Assembly: GCF_002205165.1 (NCBI RefSeq)
Contig: NZ_NIVS01000012.1
Location: 62,001 to 126,000, forward strand
Source of the DNA: Stenotrophomonas maltophilia
GTDB taxonomy: Bacteria; Pseudomonadota; Gammaproteobacteria; Xanthomonadales; Xanthomonadaceae
Direction: 5' to 3'
Length of the DNA stretch: 64,000 nucleotides
Under the pieces are notes generated by a model. That model was not told the DNA's origin. It did no database searches and worked only from the letters and a program-made list of their open reading frames with translations. Position 1 is the stretch's first letter; the number at the start of each line of letters is the position of its first letter. Shown here piece after piece: positions 40,785 to 51,829 of this stretch. Both the position numbers and the translations under genes were made by a program.

Positions 40785-40988
40785 ATGTCCGTTGCCAAAA
40801 TCATCGAGATCAATGCCTCCTCCAAGACCAGCGTGGAAGACGCGGTACGCAGTGGCCTGAAGAAGGTGGCCGAGACGGTCAAAGGCATCCAGGGCGCCTG
40901 GATCAATGAAACCAAGGTCGTCACGGACGGGGAAGGCAACATCACCGAGTGGCGGGTGAATCTGCGCGTGACCTTCCTGGTCAGTTGA
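40785..40988 (+). CDS. Dodecin (flavin-binding protein)
   Basis: A 67-residue dodecin, which assembles into a hollow dodecamer that binds FMN/riboflavin pairs and is thought to store or sequester flavins. The sequence covers the whole fold: [40 protein letters not shown], then [15 protein letters not shown]. The Trp of GAWINE sits at the flavin-stacking position. The ATG at 40785 follows CCGGAGCAATCC. It is monocistronic, between aroK (divergent) and a P-loop kinase (convergent). Confidence 0.95.
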   Translation: MSVAKIIEINASSKTSVEDAVRSGLKKVAETVKGIQGAWINETKVVTDGEGNITEWRVNLRVTFLVS

Positions 40989-41014
40989 TCCGGCGCGGTT
41001 TCTGGCTGCGGCGG

Positions 41015-41842
41015 TCAGCGCGTGGCGATGATCCGGCGTTGCTCGTCCAGCGCGATCACCTTGTCCGCCAAGCCGGGCAGGGTGCGCAGGGCCTGTCGGC
41101 TGACCCGCTCGTAGTACTGCACGAAGCGCTCCAGCTGGGCGCGGCTCATGCTGCTGCGGTCGGGCTGGGCGGCCTGCAGGTTCTGCTCCTGCTGCCAGCG
41201 CCATCTCGGGATCACTGAGAAATCCGGCGGCTGCAGGAACCACAGCCGGTCGCAGCGCTGCCACAGCGCAGGGTAGTCGTGGGCAAGAGCGTGGTTGCAC
41301 CAGCGCCGCCAACGCCCGTCCGTGTCGGCCTCGCGCTCGAGTGCATTGAGCGGTGGGTCCAGATCGGATTCGCCCTGCGCAGGCGTGCCGAGGAACCAGC
41401 CTTCGAACACCAGCAGGTCGAGTGGTCCGTCGAGGTGCGTCCAGTCTTTTTCCGGCAAGCGTTCGTCAGCGAGCTTGTCGAAACGGGGCAGGGCGACCGG
41501 GCCGCCGGCAGCAACCGCATCCAGCGTGGCGTGTGCCAGGGCCAGGTCGTGGGTGCCCGGCGGGCCGCGGGTCAGCAGCAACGGGTGCACCTGCCGTGCC
41601 AGGCGTTGACGCTGGGCCCGGGTGAGGTAGACATCGTCAATGGAGAGCATCGCCGCACGCAGGCCGCGGGTTTCGGCCAGCGCAACCACCTGGGCGGCCA
41701 GCGTCGATTTGCCGCTCCCCTGCAGACCGCTGATCGCCAATACTGGAATGGCGGTATCGCAGCTCAGTGCGTGGTCCAGCGCCTGTGCGACCAGCGCATC
41801 CGGAAAACCTTTCGTCGGGGGCATGTACGCAGGTGCAGGCAT
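41015..41842 (-). CDS. P-loop kinase, probable D-glycerate 3-kinase type
   Basis: A 275-residue kinase of the COG4240 group, related to plant D-glycerate 3-kinase and yeast Tda10. Walker A is [18 protein letters not shown] (residues 39-47 hold the loop). Also visible are [57 protein letters not shown] and VFEGWFLG, all typical of this group. The C-terminal [14 protein letters not shown] is the usual end. D-glycerate is the best-supported substrate for the plant family, but many bacterial members are untested, so the substrate is inference. It is divergent from pdxH with 41 bases between starts. Confidence 0.85.
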   Translation of the reverse strand: MPAPAYMPPTKGFPDALVAQALDHALSCDTAIPVLAISGLQGSGKSTLAAQVVALAETRGLRAAMLSIDDVYLTRAQRQRLARQVHPLLLTRGPPGTHDLALAHATLDAVAAGGPVALPRFDKLADERLPEKDWTHLDGPLDLLVFEGWFLGTPAQGESDLDPPLNALEREADTDGRWRRWCNHALAHDYPALWQRCDRLWFLQPPDFSVIPRWRWQQEQNLQAAQPDRSSMSRAQLERFVQYYERVSRQALRTLPGLADKVIALDEQRRIIATR

Positions 41843-41883
41843 GCAGCGACAATAAACCCAAACCGCGTGACAAGAAAACCGCC

Positions 41884-42483
41884 ATGACCGATCTGTATGC
41901 CGAAGCGCTATCCACTTTTGCCGGGCTGTTCGAAGAAGCCAAGGCGAGCCGCGAAGTCGAACCCAATGCGATGACCGTGGCCACCGCCGACCAGAACCGC
42001 CAGCCGTCGGCGCGTACCGTGCTGCTCAAGGCCTTCGATGAGCGCGGCTTCGTGTTCTACACCCATCTGGACAGCCACAAGGGCCGGGAATTGCAGGCCA
42101 ATCCGCAGGCCGCGCTGCTGTTCCTGTGGCGCAGCCTGCGCGAGGCCGGCATCCAGGTGCGTATCGAAGGTCGCGTGGAGCAGGTCAGCGATGCCGAGGC
42201 CGATGCGTATTTCGCCTCGCGCCCGCGGATGAGCCAGATCGGCGCGTGGGCGTCGCTGCAGTCCAGGACGCTGGCCTCGCGCGAGGAATTCGACGCCCGC
42301 GTGGCCACCACCGAGGCCAGCTTCGACGGCCGCGACGTGCCGCGCCCGGAAGGCTGGAGCGGCCTGCGCGTGGTGCCGCAGCGGATCGAGTTCTGGTACG
42401 GCGCGCAGTTCCGGCTGCACGAGCGCTGGTGCTATGAGGTCGATCACGACGGGCAGTGGAGCAAGCGGTTGCTGTTCCCATAA
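41884..42483 (+). CDS. pdxH: Pyridoxamine 5'-phosphate oxidase
   Basis: FMN enzyme that oxidises pyridoxine or pyridoxamine 5'-phosphate to pyridoxal 5'-phosphate. The protein has 199 residues from the ATG at 41884, the normal size. Motifs are [76 protein letters not shown] and the C-terminal signature [20 protein letters not shown] ending KRLLFP. The frame runs further upstream to 41767, but that part overlaps the divergent kinase. It supplies the cofactor used by MetB in this window, without any sign of co-regulation. Confidence 0.97.
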   Translation: MTDLYAEALSTFAGLFEEAKASREVEPNAMTVATADQNRQPSARTVLLKAFDERGFVFYTHLDSHKGRELQANPQAALLFLWRSLREAGIQVRIEGRVEQVSDAEADAYFASRPRMSQIGAWASLQSRTLASREEFDARVATTEASFDGRDVPRPEGWSGLRVVPQRIEFWYGAQFRLHERWCYEVDHDGQWSKRLLFP

Positions 42484-42579
42484 GGGCGTATCCATCGGCC
42501 ACCGCACGGGATGCACCGGGTGGGAAGGCGCCGGTTAGGATCGGGTGGACAACGATGTCTGCCTTGGAACCGCCTTGCC

Positions 42580-43041
42580 ATGTTTCCTTTTGTCCCGCCT
42601 GCTGAATCCCGCATCGCCCCTTCGCTGCTGTTACTGCTGTCGCGCATCGCTTCGGGCACCATGTTCGCCGTATCGGGATGGAACAAGCTGTTTACCGACG
42701 ACGGCAGGGATCGCATGCTGGCCACGCTCGTGGAGGCGGGTATCCCGTGGCCGGCGGCCAGCGCCCCTGCAGTGGCGATGGTGGAATGGGTGCTGGGCAC
42801 CACCCTGGTGCTCGGCGTGCTGCCGCGCCTGTCGGCCGCAGCGCTGATGATGATCTGCGCGGTCGCGGCCGTCACCGACGGTATCGGGCGCATTCCGGCT
42901 GGCCTGGGGCCTTTGGATTGGCTGAGCTGGTTCCTGTATCTGCCGGAGGTGCCACTGGGCGTGGCCCTGGCGTGGGTGTGCGTGCTGGGTGCGGGGCGTT
43001 ATGCACTGTGGACGGGACGCGGCGCTTCGCCGATGGCGTGA
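42580..43041 (+). CDS. DoxX family membrane protein
   Basis: A 153-residue integral membrane protein with four predicted helices, of the DoxX/DoxD-like group. Visible features are LLLLLSRIASGTMFAVSGWN in helix 1 followed by KLF, VEAGIPWPAASAPAVAMVEW (the conserved Glu of helix 2), ALMMICAVAAVTDGIG and a last helix GVALAWVCVLGAGRYAL. DoxX proteins have been tied to thiol redox systems in some bacteria, but no function can be fixed here. The ATG at 42580 is chosen to start just before the first helix. It follows pdxH after 96 bases and precedes the ankyrin gene by 74 bases. Confidence 0.85.
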   Translation: MFPFVPPAESRIAPSLLLLLSRIASGTMFAVSGWNKLFTDDGRDRMLATLVEAGIPWPAASAPAVAMVEWVLGTTLVLGVLPRLSAAALMMICAVAAVTDGIGRIPAGLGPLDWLSWFLYLPEVPLGVALAWVCVLGAGRYALWTGRGASPMA

Positions 43042-43115
43042 ACAGTGGCGCGCCGCGCCCGCGATGCAGCTCCTGCATACTGGCGGAGGAATCCCCCTGT
43101 GCACGCAACGGTTAC

Positions 43116-43952
43116 ATGACGACCGCATCCGCTTCTTCGCCCGCCATTGATCTGTGCGCGGCCGCCTTGGCGGCCGACGTGGCGGTAGTGCAGGCCGCCC
43201 TTGCGGCGGGCGCCGATGTCGGCGCAGAAAACGCCTACGGCTTCACCGCGCTGGAATGTGCGGCGCGCGCAACCCATGACACCCCGGCGGCCCAGCATCT
43301 GCAGGTACTGCGTTTGCTCATCGATGCAGGAAGCCCGCTGGAACACCTCGGTCGCGGCGGGCGGACCGCGTTGTACCTGGCCGCGGAATTCGCGCTGGAG
43401 TGCGCGCCGGTGCAGATGCTGCTCGACGCCGGTGCGAACCCGGCGGTGCACGACGGCTTTGGCAACCATATCGTGGTCAACGCGATGGTGCCGGAGGTGC
43501 AGGCGCTGCTGTCTGCGGTGACCGGCCACCCCATCCCGGTGAAGGCCGAGCCGCGGCCGCCGCAGAAGATGCGGGCCGCCGACTGGCGCGCCGCGCACGC
43601 CAGGATCACCGCGGTGTTCGCCCGCCTGGAAGACCAGGGCATCGTCACCGCGCAGGACGTTGGCCTGACCCAGGAGGATGGCTTCACCGACACCGCCCAG
43701 CAGTTCATCGAACGCGGCGGCATGGAGGCCGGCCTGGTCGGCCTGTGCTTCTACACCCGGCAGGACCTCAACCGCGCCAAGCGCAGCAGCGATCTGAGCC
43801 TGGGCTTCTGGGCCGGGCCGGAGGGCGCCAGCGCTGCGATGGAGCAGGTCGGGCGCAGGATCGTGGATGCGTTCACCGCAGCGGGACTGGCGGTGGACTG
43901 GGATGGCTCGGCAGCGCACCGGCCCACGGTGGACCTGCGCGGCGTGGCGTAA
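43116..43952 (+). CDS. Ankyrin-repeat protein with C-terminal unknown domain
   Basis: A 278-residue soluble protein. About residues 10-130 form three or four ankyrin-type repeats (AALAADVAVVQAALAAGADV, AENAYGFTALECAARA, LRLLIDAGSPLEHLGRGGRT, QMLLDAGANPAVHDGFGNH). The second half is a compact domain (about 150-278) with WRAAHARITAVFARLEDQGI, FTDTAQQFIERGGMEAGLVG, LCFYTRQDLNRAKRSSD and VDAFTAAGLAVDWDGSAAHR. It resembles domains annotated as DUF6891 in other bacteria; that identification is from memory and only tentative. No signal peptide is seen. The stop lies 9 bases from the convergent prpR stop. Confidence 0.8.
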   Translation: MTTASASSPAIDLCAAALAADVAVVQAALAAGADVGAENAYGFTALECAARATHDTPAAQHLQVLRLLIDAGSPLEHLGRGGRTALYLAAEFALECAPVQMLLDAGANPAVHDGFGNHIVVNAMVPEVQALLSAVTGHPIPVKAEPRPPQKMRAADWRAAHARITAVFARLEDQGIVTAQDVGLTQEDGFTDTAQQFIERGGMEAGLVGLCFYTRQDLNRAKRSSDLSLGFWAGPEGASAAMEQVGRRIVDAFTAAGLAVDWDGSAAHRPTVDLRGVA

Positions 43953-43961
43953 GCCGCGTCC

Positions 43962-45581
<1,620 letters not shown>

Positions 45582-45587
45582 GACGAC

Positions 45588-45644
45588 GTTTCAATGTTTC
45601 AGTTGCAGCCATGTTACAGCTGTTTCAATGTTTCAACGTGAAAC
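45588..45644. promoter_or_regulatory. Operator-like repeats between prpR and prpB
   Basis: The 14-mer GTTTCAATGTTTCA occurs twice exactly, at 45588-45601 and 45622-45635. The second copy runs into a perfect inverted repeat GTTTCA-ACG-TGAAAC (45630-45644). The edges are also related: CATGACGACGTTTCA on the left mirrors TGAAACGTCATG on the right, apart from a 3-base insertion. These sites lie 46-102 bases upstream of the sigma-54 promoter and next to the prpR start. They are the best candidates for PrpR binding and upstream activation of prpB. Confidence 0.75.
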
Positions 45645-45689
45645 GTCATGCTCGTGGGGTCGACGCAATGAAATCAGACACTTGCAGGT

Positions 45690-45704
45690 TGGCACGGCCC
45701 TTGC
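45690..45704 (+). promoter_or_regulatory. Sigma-54 (-24/-12) promoter of prpBC-acnD-prpFD
   Basis: The sequence TGGCACGGCCCTTGC matches the sigma-54 consensus TGGCACG-N4-TTGC fully. The invariant GG (45691-45692) and GC (45703-45704) are separated by exactly 10 bases. Transcription would begin near 45716, leaving a leader of about 23 bases before prpB. The divergent PrpR activator and the repeats upstream make this call strong. Confidence 0.92.
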
Positions 45705-45738
45705 GCCTATCCACCCGTCAACCACGATGGAATGCCGC

Positions 45739-46629
45739 ATGAGCACCCCTGTTTCTTCCGCTGGCGCCCGCTTCCGCGCCGCACTGGCCGCCGAATCGCC
45801 GTTGCAGGTGATCGGCGCGATCAACGCCAACCACGCGCTGCTGGCCAAGCGCGCCGGCTACCGGGCGATCTATCTGTCCGGCGGCGGCGTCGCAGCCGGC
45901 TCGCTGGGCCTGCCGGACCTGGGCATCAACACCCTGGAAGACGTGCTGATCGACGTGCGCCGCATCACCGATGTGTGCGACCTGCCGCTGATGGTGGACA
46001 TCGATACCGGCTTCGGCCCGAGCGCGTTCAACATCGCGCGCACCGTCAAGTCGCTGATCAAGGCCGGCGCGGCCGCCTGTCACATCGAAGACCAGGTCGG
46101 CGCCAAGCGCTGCGGTCACCGCCCGGGCAAGGAGATCGTGTCACAGGGCGAGATGGTGGACCGGGTCAAGGCCGCCGCCGACGCCAGGACCGATCCGGAC
46201 TTCTTCCTGATCGCGCGCACCGATGCCATCCAGGTCGACGGTGTGGATGCCGCGATCGAACGGGCCATCGCCTGCGTCGAAGCCGGTGCCGACGGCATCT
46301 TCGCCGAGGCCGCCTACGATCTGGAGACCTACCGCCGCTTCGTCGATGCGGTGAAGGTGCCGGTCCTGGCCAACATCACCGAGTTTGGTGCCACCCCGCT
46401 GTTCAGCCGCGATGAACTGGCTTCGGCCGGCGTCGCCATCCAGCTGTTCCCGCTGTCCGCGTTCCGTGCTGCCAACAAGGCGGCCGAGAACGTGTATGAG
46501 ACCATTCGCCGCGAGGGCCACCAGCGTAATGTGGTGGAGGCGATGCAGACCCGCGAGGAACTCTACGACCGTATCGGTTACCACGCCTTCGAGCAGCAGC
46601 TCGATGCGTTGTTCGCCGCCAAGAAGTAA
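45739..46629 (+). CDS. prpB: 2-Methylisocitrate lyase
   Basis: Cleaves 2-methylisocitrate to pyruvate and succinate, the last step of the methylcitrate cycle. The protein has 296 residues from the ATG at 45739; an in-frame ATG four codons earlier (45727) is possible. Isocitrate-lyase superfamily motifs are [55 protein letters not shown] with catalytic Cys125 in [13 protein letters not shown] and [12 protein letters not shown]. It is the first gene behind the sigma-54 promoter, 27 bases before prpC. Confidence 0.97.
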   Translation: MSTPVSSAGARFRAALAAESPLQVIGAINANHALLAKRAGYRAIYLSGGGVAAGSLGLPDLGINTLEDVLIDVRRITDVCDLPLMVDIDTGFGPSAFNIARTVKSLIKAGAAACHIEDQVGAKRCGHRPGKEIVSQGEMVDRVKAAADARTDPDFFLIARTDAIQVDGVDAAIERAIACVEAGADGIFAEAAYDLETYRRFVDAVKVPVLANITEFGATPLFSRDELASAGVAIQLFPLSAFRAANKAAENVYETIRREGHQRNVVEAMQTREELYDRIGYHAFEQQLDALFAAKK

Positions 46630-46656
46630 GACCGCACACTGTTTTCTGGAGGGATC

Positions 46657-47814
46657 ATGAGCGACACCACTACCGCCCCCGGCTTCAAGCCGAAGAAATC
46701 CGTCGCCCTGTCGGGCACCGCCGCCGGCAACACCGCGCTGTGCACCGTCGGCCGCAGCGGCAACGACCTGCATTACCGCGGGTATGACATCGCCGATCTG
46801 GCCAATACCAGCGAATTCGAGGAAATCGCGCATCTGCTGGTTCACGGCAAACTGCCGACCCGCGCCGAGCTGGTCGCCTACAAGACCAAGCTGAAGTCGC
46901 TGCGTGGCATCCCGGCCGCGGTCAAGGCCGCGCTGGAAGAACTGCCGCCGTCGGCGCACCCGATGGACGTGATGCGCACTGGCGTTTCCGTGCTCGGCTG
47001 CGTGTCGCCGGAGAAGGACGACCACAACCACCCGGGCGCGCGCGATATCGCCGACAAGCTGATGGCCTGCCTGGGCTCGATGCTGCTGTACTGGTATCAC
47101 TGGAGCCACAACGGTCGTGCGATCGACGTGGAGACCGACGACGACTCCATCGGTGGCCACTTCCTGCACCTGCTGCACGGTGAGAAGCCGCAGGATTCGT
47201 GGGTCAAGGCGATGCACACCTCGCTGATCCTGTACGCCGAGCACGAGTTCAACGCCTCGACCTTCGCCTGCCGCGTCATCGCCGGCACCGGCAGCGACAT
47301 GTACAGCGCGATCACCGGCGGTATCGGTGCCCTGCGCGGTCCCAAGCATGGCGGCGCCAATGAAGTGGCCTTCGAAGTGCAGAAGCGCTACGACAGTCCG
47401 GACGATGCCGAGGCCGACATCAAGGCCCGCGTGGAGCGCAAGGAAGTCGTGATCGGTTTCGGCCACCCGGTCTACACCGTCAGCGACCCGCGCAACAGCA
47501 TCATCAAGGACGTCGCGCGCGACCTGTCCGCCGAGCAGCAGAACGTCAAGATGTACGACATCGCCGAGCGCCTGGAATCGGTGATGTGGGACATCAAGAA
47601 GATGTTTCCGAACCTGGATTGGTTCAGCGCGGTCAGCTACCACATGATGGGCGTGCCGACGGCGATGTTCACCCCGCTGTTCGTGATCGCGCGTACCTCC
47701 GGTTGGAGCGCGCACATCATCGAGCAGCGCATCGACGGCAAGATCATCCGCCCGAGCGCGAACTACACCGGCCCGGAAGACCAGGCCTTCGTGCCGATCG
47801 ACCAGCGCAAGTAA
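46657..47814 (+). CDS. prpC: 2-Methylcitrate synthase
   Basis: Condenses propionyl-CoA with oxaloacetate to 2-methylcitrate. The protein has 385 residues with a TGGAGGG ribosome site before the ATG at 46657. Citrate-synthase fold motifs are [40 protein letters not shown] (catalytic His), [33 protein letters not shown] and [20 protein letters not shown] (catalytic Asp region lies in the same C-terminal part). The short length and the LHYRGYDI start fit PrpC rather than the longer hexameric GltA. It is followed by a terminator-like hairpin before acnD. Confidence 0.96.
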   Translation: MSDTTTAPGFKPKKSVALSGTAAGNTALCTVGRSGNDLHYRGYDIADLANTSEFEEIAHLLVHGKLPTRAELVAYKTKLKSLRGIPAAVKAALEELPPSAHPMDVMRTGVSVLGCVSPEKDDHNHPGARDIADKLMACLGSMLLYWYHWSHNGRAIDVETDDDSIGGHFLHLLHGEKPQDSWVKAMHTSLILYAEHEFNASTFACRVIAGTGSDMYSAITGGIGALRGPKHGGANEVAFEVQKRYDSPDDAEADIKARVERKEVVIGFGHPVYTVSDPRNSIIKDVARDLSAEQQNVKMYDIAERLESVMWDIKKMFPNLDWFSAVSYHMMGVPTAMFTPLFVIARTSGWSAHIIEQRIDGKIIRPSANYTGPEDQAFVPIDQRK

Positions 47815-47826
47815 GACAGACGTACC

Positions 47827-47847
47827 GCACCCGTTCGCGGGTGCTTT
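47827..47847 (+). terminator. UUCG-capped hairpin between prpC and acnD
   Basis: A 7-bp stem GCACCCG / CGGGTGC closed by a TTCG tetraloop, followed by TTTG. It lies 13 bases past the prpC stop within the 139-base gap before acnD. Because acnD-prpF-prpD show no separate promoter I can recognise, it may act as a partial terminator or an RNA-stability element setting lower downstream expression. Confidence 0.6.
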
Positions 47848-47953
47848 GCGGAACAGGCCGGCGCGATGCCGGTCTGCTCCGTTGCGGCGTCGCTACTCCT
47901 TCTTCGCCGGTGTCACGACGCCCCGGCCCGCCAACAAGCAGCTATCGCCAGCC

Positions 47954-50569
47954 ATGAATACTCAGTACCGCAAGAACCTCCCCGGCACCGCGCTGGACTA
48001 TTTCGATACCCGTGCCGCGGTCGATGCGATCCAGCCCGGTGCCTATGCCACGCTGCCGTACACCTCGCGCGTGCTGGCCGAAAACCTGGTGCGCCGCTGC
48101 GACCCGGCCACGCTGGAGCCCTCGCTGCGCCAGCTGATCGAGCGTCGCCAGGATCTGGATTTCCCGTGGTTCCCGGCACGCGTGGTCTGCCATGACATTC
48201 TCGGCCAGACCGCCCTGGTGGATCTGGCCGGCCTGCGCGATGCCATCGCCGATGCCGGCGGTGATCCGGCGCAGATCAACCCAGTGGTGCCGACCCAGCT
48301 GATCGTCGATCACTCGCTGGCAGTGGAATACCCCGGCTTCGACAAGGCAGCGTTCGAGAAGAACCGCGCCGTCGAGGACCGCCGCAATGAAGACCGGTTC
48401 CACTTCATCAACTGGACCAAGAAGGCGTTCAAGAACGTCGACGTGATTCCGCCGGGCAACGGGATCATGCATCAGATCAATCTGGAGAAGATGTCGCCGG
48501 TCGTGCAGGTGCGCGATGGCGTGGCCTTCCCGGATACCTGCGTGGGCACCGACAGCCACACCCCGCACGTGGATGCGCTGGGCGTGATCGCGATCGGCGT
48601 GGGCGGCCTGGAAGCGGAGAGCGTGATGCTCGGCCGTGCCTCCTGGATGCGCCTGCCCGACATCATCGGCGTGGAGCTGACCGGTCGCCCGCAGCCAGGC
48701 ATCACCTGCACCGACGTGGTGCTGGCGCTGACCGAGTTCCTGCGCAAGGAACGTGTGGTCGGGGCGTGGATCGAATTCTACGGCGAGGGCGCCAACGCGC
48801 TGACCATCGGTGACCGCGCCACCATCTCCAACATGACGCCGGAGTTCGGCGCCACCGCGGCGATGTTCTACATCGACCAGCAGACCCTGGATTACCTGCG
48901 CCTGACCGGCCGCGAGGACGACCAGGTCGCACTCGTGGAAACCTACGCCAAGGCCACCGGCCTGTGGGCCGACGATCTGGTCACCGCGCAGTACGAGCGC
49001 GTGCTGCAGTTCGACCTGTCCACCGTGGTGCGCAACATGGCCGGCCCGTCGAACCCGCACAAGCGCGTGGCGACCACCGACCTGGCCGCGCGCGGCATCG
49101 CCGATGAAGGCAAGCTGGCCTCGGGCAAGCAGGAGCAGGCCGATGGCCTGATGCCCGATGGCGCGGTGATCATCGCCGCGATCACCAGCTGCACCAACAC
49201 CAGCAACCCGCGCAACGTCATCTCCGCGGCATTGCTGGCCCGCAATGCCAACCGCGCCGGGCTGACCCGCAAGCCGTGGGTGAAGAGCTCGCTGGCGCCC
49301 GGTTCCAAGGCCGTGCAGCTGTATCTGGAAGAAGCCGGTCTGCTGACCGAACTGGAACAGATGGGCTTTGGCATCGTCGCCTTCGCCTGTACCACCTGCA
49401 ACGGCATGAGCGGTGCGCTGGACCCGAAGATCCAGCAGGAAGTGATCGACCGCGACCTGTATGCCACCGCCGTGCTTTCGGGCAACCGCAACTTCGACGG
49501 CCGCATCCACCCGTACGCCAAGCAGGCCTTCCTGGCCTCGCCGCCGCTGGTGGTGGCGTACGCGATCGCCGGCACGGTGCGTTTCGATATCGAAAAGGAT
49601 GCGCTCGGCCATGATGCCGACGGCAACCCGATCACGCTGAAGGACCTGTGGCCAAGCGATGCCGAGATCGACGCGGTGGTCAAGGCCTGCGTCAAGCCGG
49701 AGCAGTTCCGCAAGGTCTACGAGCCGATGTTCACCTTCAAGGTGGAACACGGTGCACCGATCAGCCCGCTGTACGACTGGCGCCCCCAGAGCACCTACAT
49801 CCGCCGCCCGCCGTATTGGGAAGGCGCGCTGGCCGGGGCCCGCAGCCTGACCGGCATGCGCCCGCTGGCGGTGCTCGGCGACAACATCACCACCGATCAC
49901 CTGTCGCCCTCCAACGCGATCATGGCCAGCAGCGCGGCCGGTGAGTACCTGGCGAAGATGGGCCTGCCCGAGGAAGACTTCAATTCCTACGCGACCCACC
50001 GCGGCGATCACCTCACCGCGCAGCGTGCGACGTTCGCCAACCCGAAGCTGATCAACGAAATGGCCGTGGTCGATGGCCAGGTCAAGCAGGGGTCGCTGGC
50101 GCGCGTGGAGCCGGAAGGCGAGGTCACCCGCATGTGGGAAGCGATCGAAACCTACATGGATCGCAAACAGCCGCTGATCATCATCGCCGGTGCCGACTAC
50201 GGCCAAGGCAGCTCGCGCGACTGGGCCGCCAAGGGCGTGCGCCTGGCCGGCGTGGAAGCGATCGCCGCCGAAGGCTTCGAGCGCATCCACCGCACCAACC
50301 TGATCGGCATGGGCGTGTTGCCGCTGGAGTTCAAGGAAGGCGTCAACCGCAAGACCCTGGGCATCGACGGCACCGAAACCTTCGACGTGCTGGGCGAGCG
50401 TGTGCCGCGTGCCGAGCTGACCTTGGTCATCCATCGCCGCAACGGTGAACAGCTGCGGGTGCCGGTCACCTGCCGCCTGGATACCGCCGAAGAAGTCTCG
50501 ATCTACGAGGCCGGCGGCGTACTGCAGCGGTTTGCCCAGGACTTCCTGGAATCGGCGCAGGTCGCCTGA
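47954..50569 (+). CDS. acnD: Fe/S-dependent 2-methylcitrate dehydratase AcnD
   Basis: Aconitase-family enzyme that dehydrates 2-methylcitrate to a 2-methylaconitate isomer, which PrpF then isomerises. The protein has 871 residues from the ATG at 47954; longer frames upstream lack support. Aconitase motifs are VCHDILGQTALVDLAGLRDA, VVPTQLIVDHSLAVEY, GTDSHTPHVDALGVIAIGVG, cluster cysteines in AAITSCTNTSNPRN and FACTTCNGMSGALDP, ILSGNRNFDGR-like AVLSGNRNFDGRIHP, DNITTDHLSPSNAI and the swivel-domain IIIAGADYGQGSSRDWAAKG. The context next to prpF, and the length, separate it from housekeeping AcnA. Confidence 0.96.
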   Translation: MNTQYRKNLPGTALDYFDTRAAVDAIQPGAYATLPYTSRVLAENLVRRCDPATLEPSLRQLIERRQDLDFPWFPARVVCHDILGQTALVDLAGLRDAIADAGGDPAQINPVVPTQLIVDHSLAVEYPGFDKAAFEKNRAVEDRRNEDRFHFINWTKKAFKNVDVIPPGNGIMHQINLEKMSPVVQVRDGVAFPDTCVGTDSHTPHVDALGVIAIGVGGLEAESVMLGRASWMRLPDIIGVELTGRPQPGITCTDVVLALTEFLRKERVVGAWIEFYGEGANALTIGDRATISNMTPEFGATAAMFYIDQQTLDYLRLTGREDDQVALVETYAKATGLWADDLVTAQYERVLQFDLSTVVRNMAGPSNPHKRVATTDLAARGIADEGKLASGKQEQADGLMPDGAVIIAAITSCTNTSNPRNVISAALLARNANRAGLTRKPWVKSSLAPGSKAVQLYLEEAGLLTELEQMGFGIVAFACTTCNGMSGALDPKIQQEVIDRDLYATAVLSGNRNFDGRIHPYAKQAFLASPPLVVAYAIAGTVRFDIEKDALGHDADGNPITLKDLWPSDAEIDAVVKACVKPEQFRKVYEPMFTFKVEHGAPISPLYDWRPQSTYIRRPPYWEGALAGARSLTGMRPLAVLGDNITTDHLSPSNAIMASSAAGEYLAKMGLPEEDFNSYATHRGDHLTAQRATFANPKLINEMAVVDGQVKQGSLARVEPEGEVTRMWEAIETYMDRKQPLIIIAGADYGQGSSRDWAAKGVRLAGVEAIAAEGFERIHRTNLIGMGVLPLEFKEGVNRKTLGIDGTETFDVLGERVPRAELTLVIHRRNGEQLRVPVTCRLDTAEEVSIYEAGGVLQRFAQDFLESAQVA

Positions 50570-50582
50570 TCCCACCCGCATC

Positions 50583-50608
50583 ACGACGGCCCGGTAATGG
50601 GCCGTCGT
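50583..50608. terminator. Strong hairpin between acnD and prpF
   Basis: A 10-bp stem ACGACGGCCC / GGGCCGTCGT with a 6-base loop GGTAAT, in the 56-base gap between acnD and prpF and ending 17 bases before the prpF ATG. TTCCCTC follows but no clear T-run. It could be an mRNA processing or stabilising element inside the operon rather than a full terminator. Confidence 0.5.
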
Positions 50609-50625
50609 TCCCTCAGGACTTCGAT

Positions 50626-51810
50626 ATGGCGTTTCTCCCCCAGCTCCGCATCCCCGCCACCTACCTGCGCGGCGGCACCAGCAAGGGCGTTTTCTTCAAG
50701 CTGACCGACCTGCCTGCCGCCGCGCAGGTGCCCGGCCCGGCGCGCGATGCGCTGCTGATGCGCGTGATCGGCTCGCCTGATCCGTATGCCAAACACACCG
50801 ATGGCATGGGTGGCGCGACCTCCAGCACCAGCAAGTGCGTGATCATCTCCGCGCCGTCGGTGCCGGATCACGACGTGGATTATCTGTACGGCCAGGTCGC
50901 GATCGAGACCGCGTTCGTCGATTGGAGCGGCAACTGCGGCAACCTCAGCACGGCCGTGGGGCCGTTCGCAATCAGCAACGGCCTGATCGATCCGGCGCGG
51001 ATTCCGCACAATGGCGTCTGCACCGTGCGGATCTGGCAGGCCAACATCGGCAAGACCATCCTGGCGCATGTGCCGATCGTGGACGGCCAGGTGCAGGAAG
51101 ACGGTGATTTCGAACTGGATGGCGTGACCTTTCCGGCCGCCGAGATCCAGCTGGAGTTTCTGGATCCGTCCGATGATGGCGAGGGCGGGGCGATGTTCCC
51201 GACCGGCAATCTGGTCGACACGCTCGACGTGCCCGGCGTGGGCAGCTTCCAGGTGACGATGATCACCGCCGGCATTCCCACCATCTTCCTCAATGCGGCC
51301 GACCTGGGCTACACCGGCACCGAACTGCAGCCGGCGATCAATGAAGACAGCGCGGCGCTGGCACGCTTCGAGGCGATCCGCGCGCACGGCGCGGTGCGCA
51401 TGGGGCTGATCGACACCATCGAGCAGGCCGCGACCCGTCAGCACACGCCGAAGGTTGCGTTCATCGCCCCGGCGCAGGACTACGTGTCCTCCAGTGGCAA
51501 GCAGATCGCGGCCGGTGATATCGATCTGCACGCACGCGCGCTGTCCATGGGCAAGCTGCACCACGCCATGATGGGCACTGCCGCAGTCGCCATCGGTACC
51601 GCTGCCGCGATCCCGGGCACGCTGGTGAACCTGGCCGCCGGCGGCGGTGAGCGCGAATCGGTGAGCTTCGGTCATCCCTCCGGCACCTTGCGCGTGGGCG
51701 CGCAGGCGGCCTTCGTTGACGGGCAGTGGACGGTCACCAAGGCCATCATGAGCCGCAGTGCCCGCGTATTGATGGACGGCGCCGTACGGGTGCCCGCCAC
51801 GACCTTGTAA
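50626..51810 (+). CDS. prpF: 2-Methylaconitate cis-trans isomerase PrpF
   Basis: Isomerises the trans-2-methylaconitate made by AcnD to the cis form needed for the next hydration. The protein has 394 residues from the ATG at 50626. It has two diaminopimelate-epimerase-like lobes. Motifs include IPATYLRGGTSKGVFFKL (with the conserved GGTSKG), GGATSSTSKCVIISAPS, FVDWSGNCGNLSTAVGPFAI (Asn-Cys-Gly), VPGVGSFQVTMITAGIPTIF and GHPSGTLRVGAQA. It follows acnD and precedes prpD by 19 bases, as in other AcnD/PrpF-type operons. Confidence 0.97.
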   Translation: MAFLPQLRIPATYLRGGTSKGVFFKLTDLPAAAQVPGPARDALLMRVIGSPDPYAKHTDGMGGATSSTSKCVIISAPSVPDHDVDYLYGQVAIETAFVDWSGNCGNLSTAVGPFAISNGLIDPARIPHNGVCTVRIWQANIGKTILAHVPIVDGQVQEDGDFELDGVTFPAAEIQLEFLDPSDDGEGGAMFPTGNLVDTLDVPGVGSFQVTMITAGIPTIFLNAADLGYTGTELQPAINEDSAALARFEAIRAHGAVRMGLIDTIEQAATRQHTPKVAFIAPAQDYVSSSGKQIAAGDIDLHARALSMGKLHHAMMGTAAVAIGTAAAIPGTLVNLAAGGGERESVSFGHPSGTLRVGAQAAFVDGQWTVTKAIMSRSARVLMDGAVRVPATTL

Positions 51811-51829
51811 CCCCAACAGGAGAATCACG

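Noticed and set aside
47942..50584. 880-codon minus-strand frame opposite acnD
   Set aside because: Exact shadow of acnD, which shows all aconitase motifs on the plus strand.
50583..50608. Operon end between acnD and prpF
   Set aside because: The hairpin is strong but lacks a T-run, and no new promoter can be seen before prpF. prpF and acnD form one pathway step, so one transcript is more likely.
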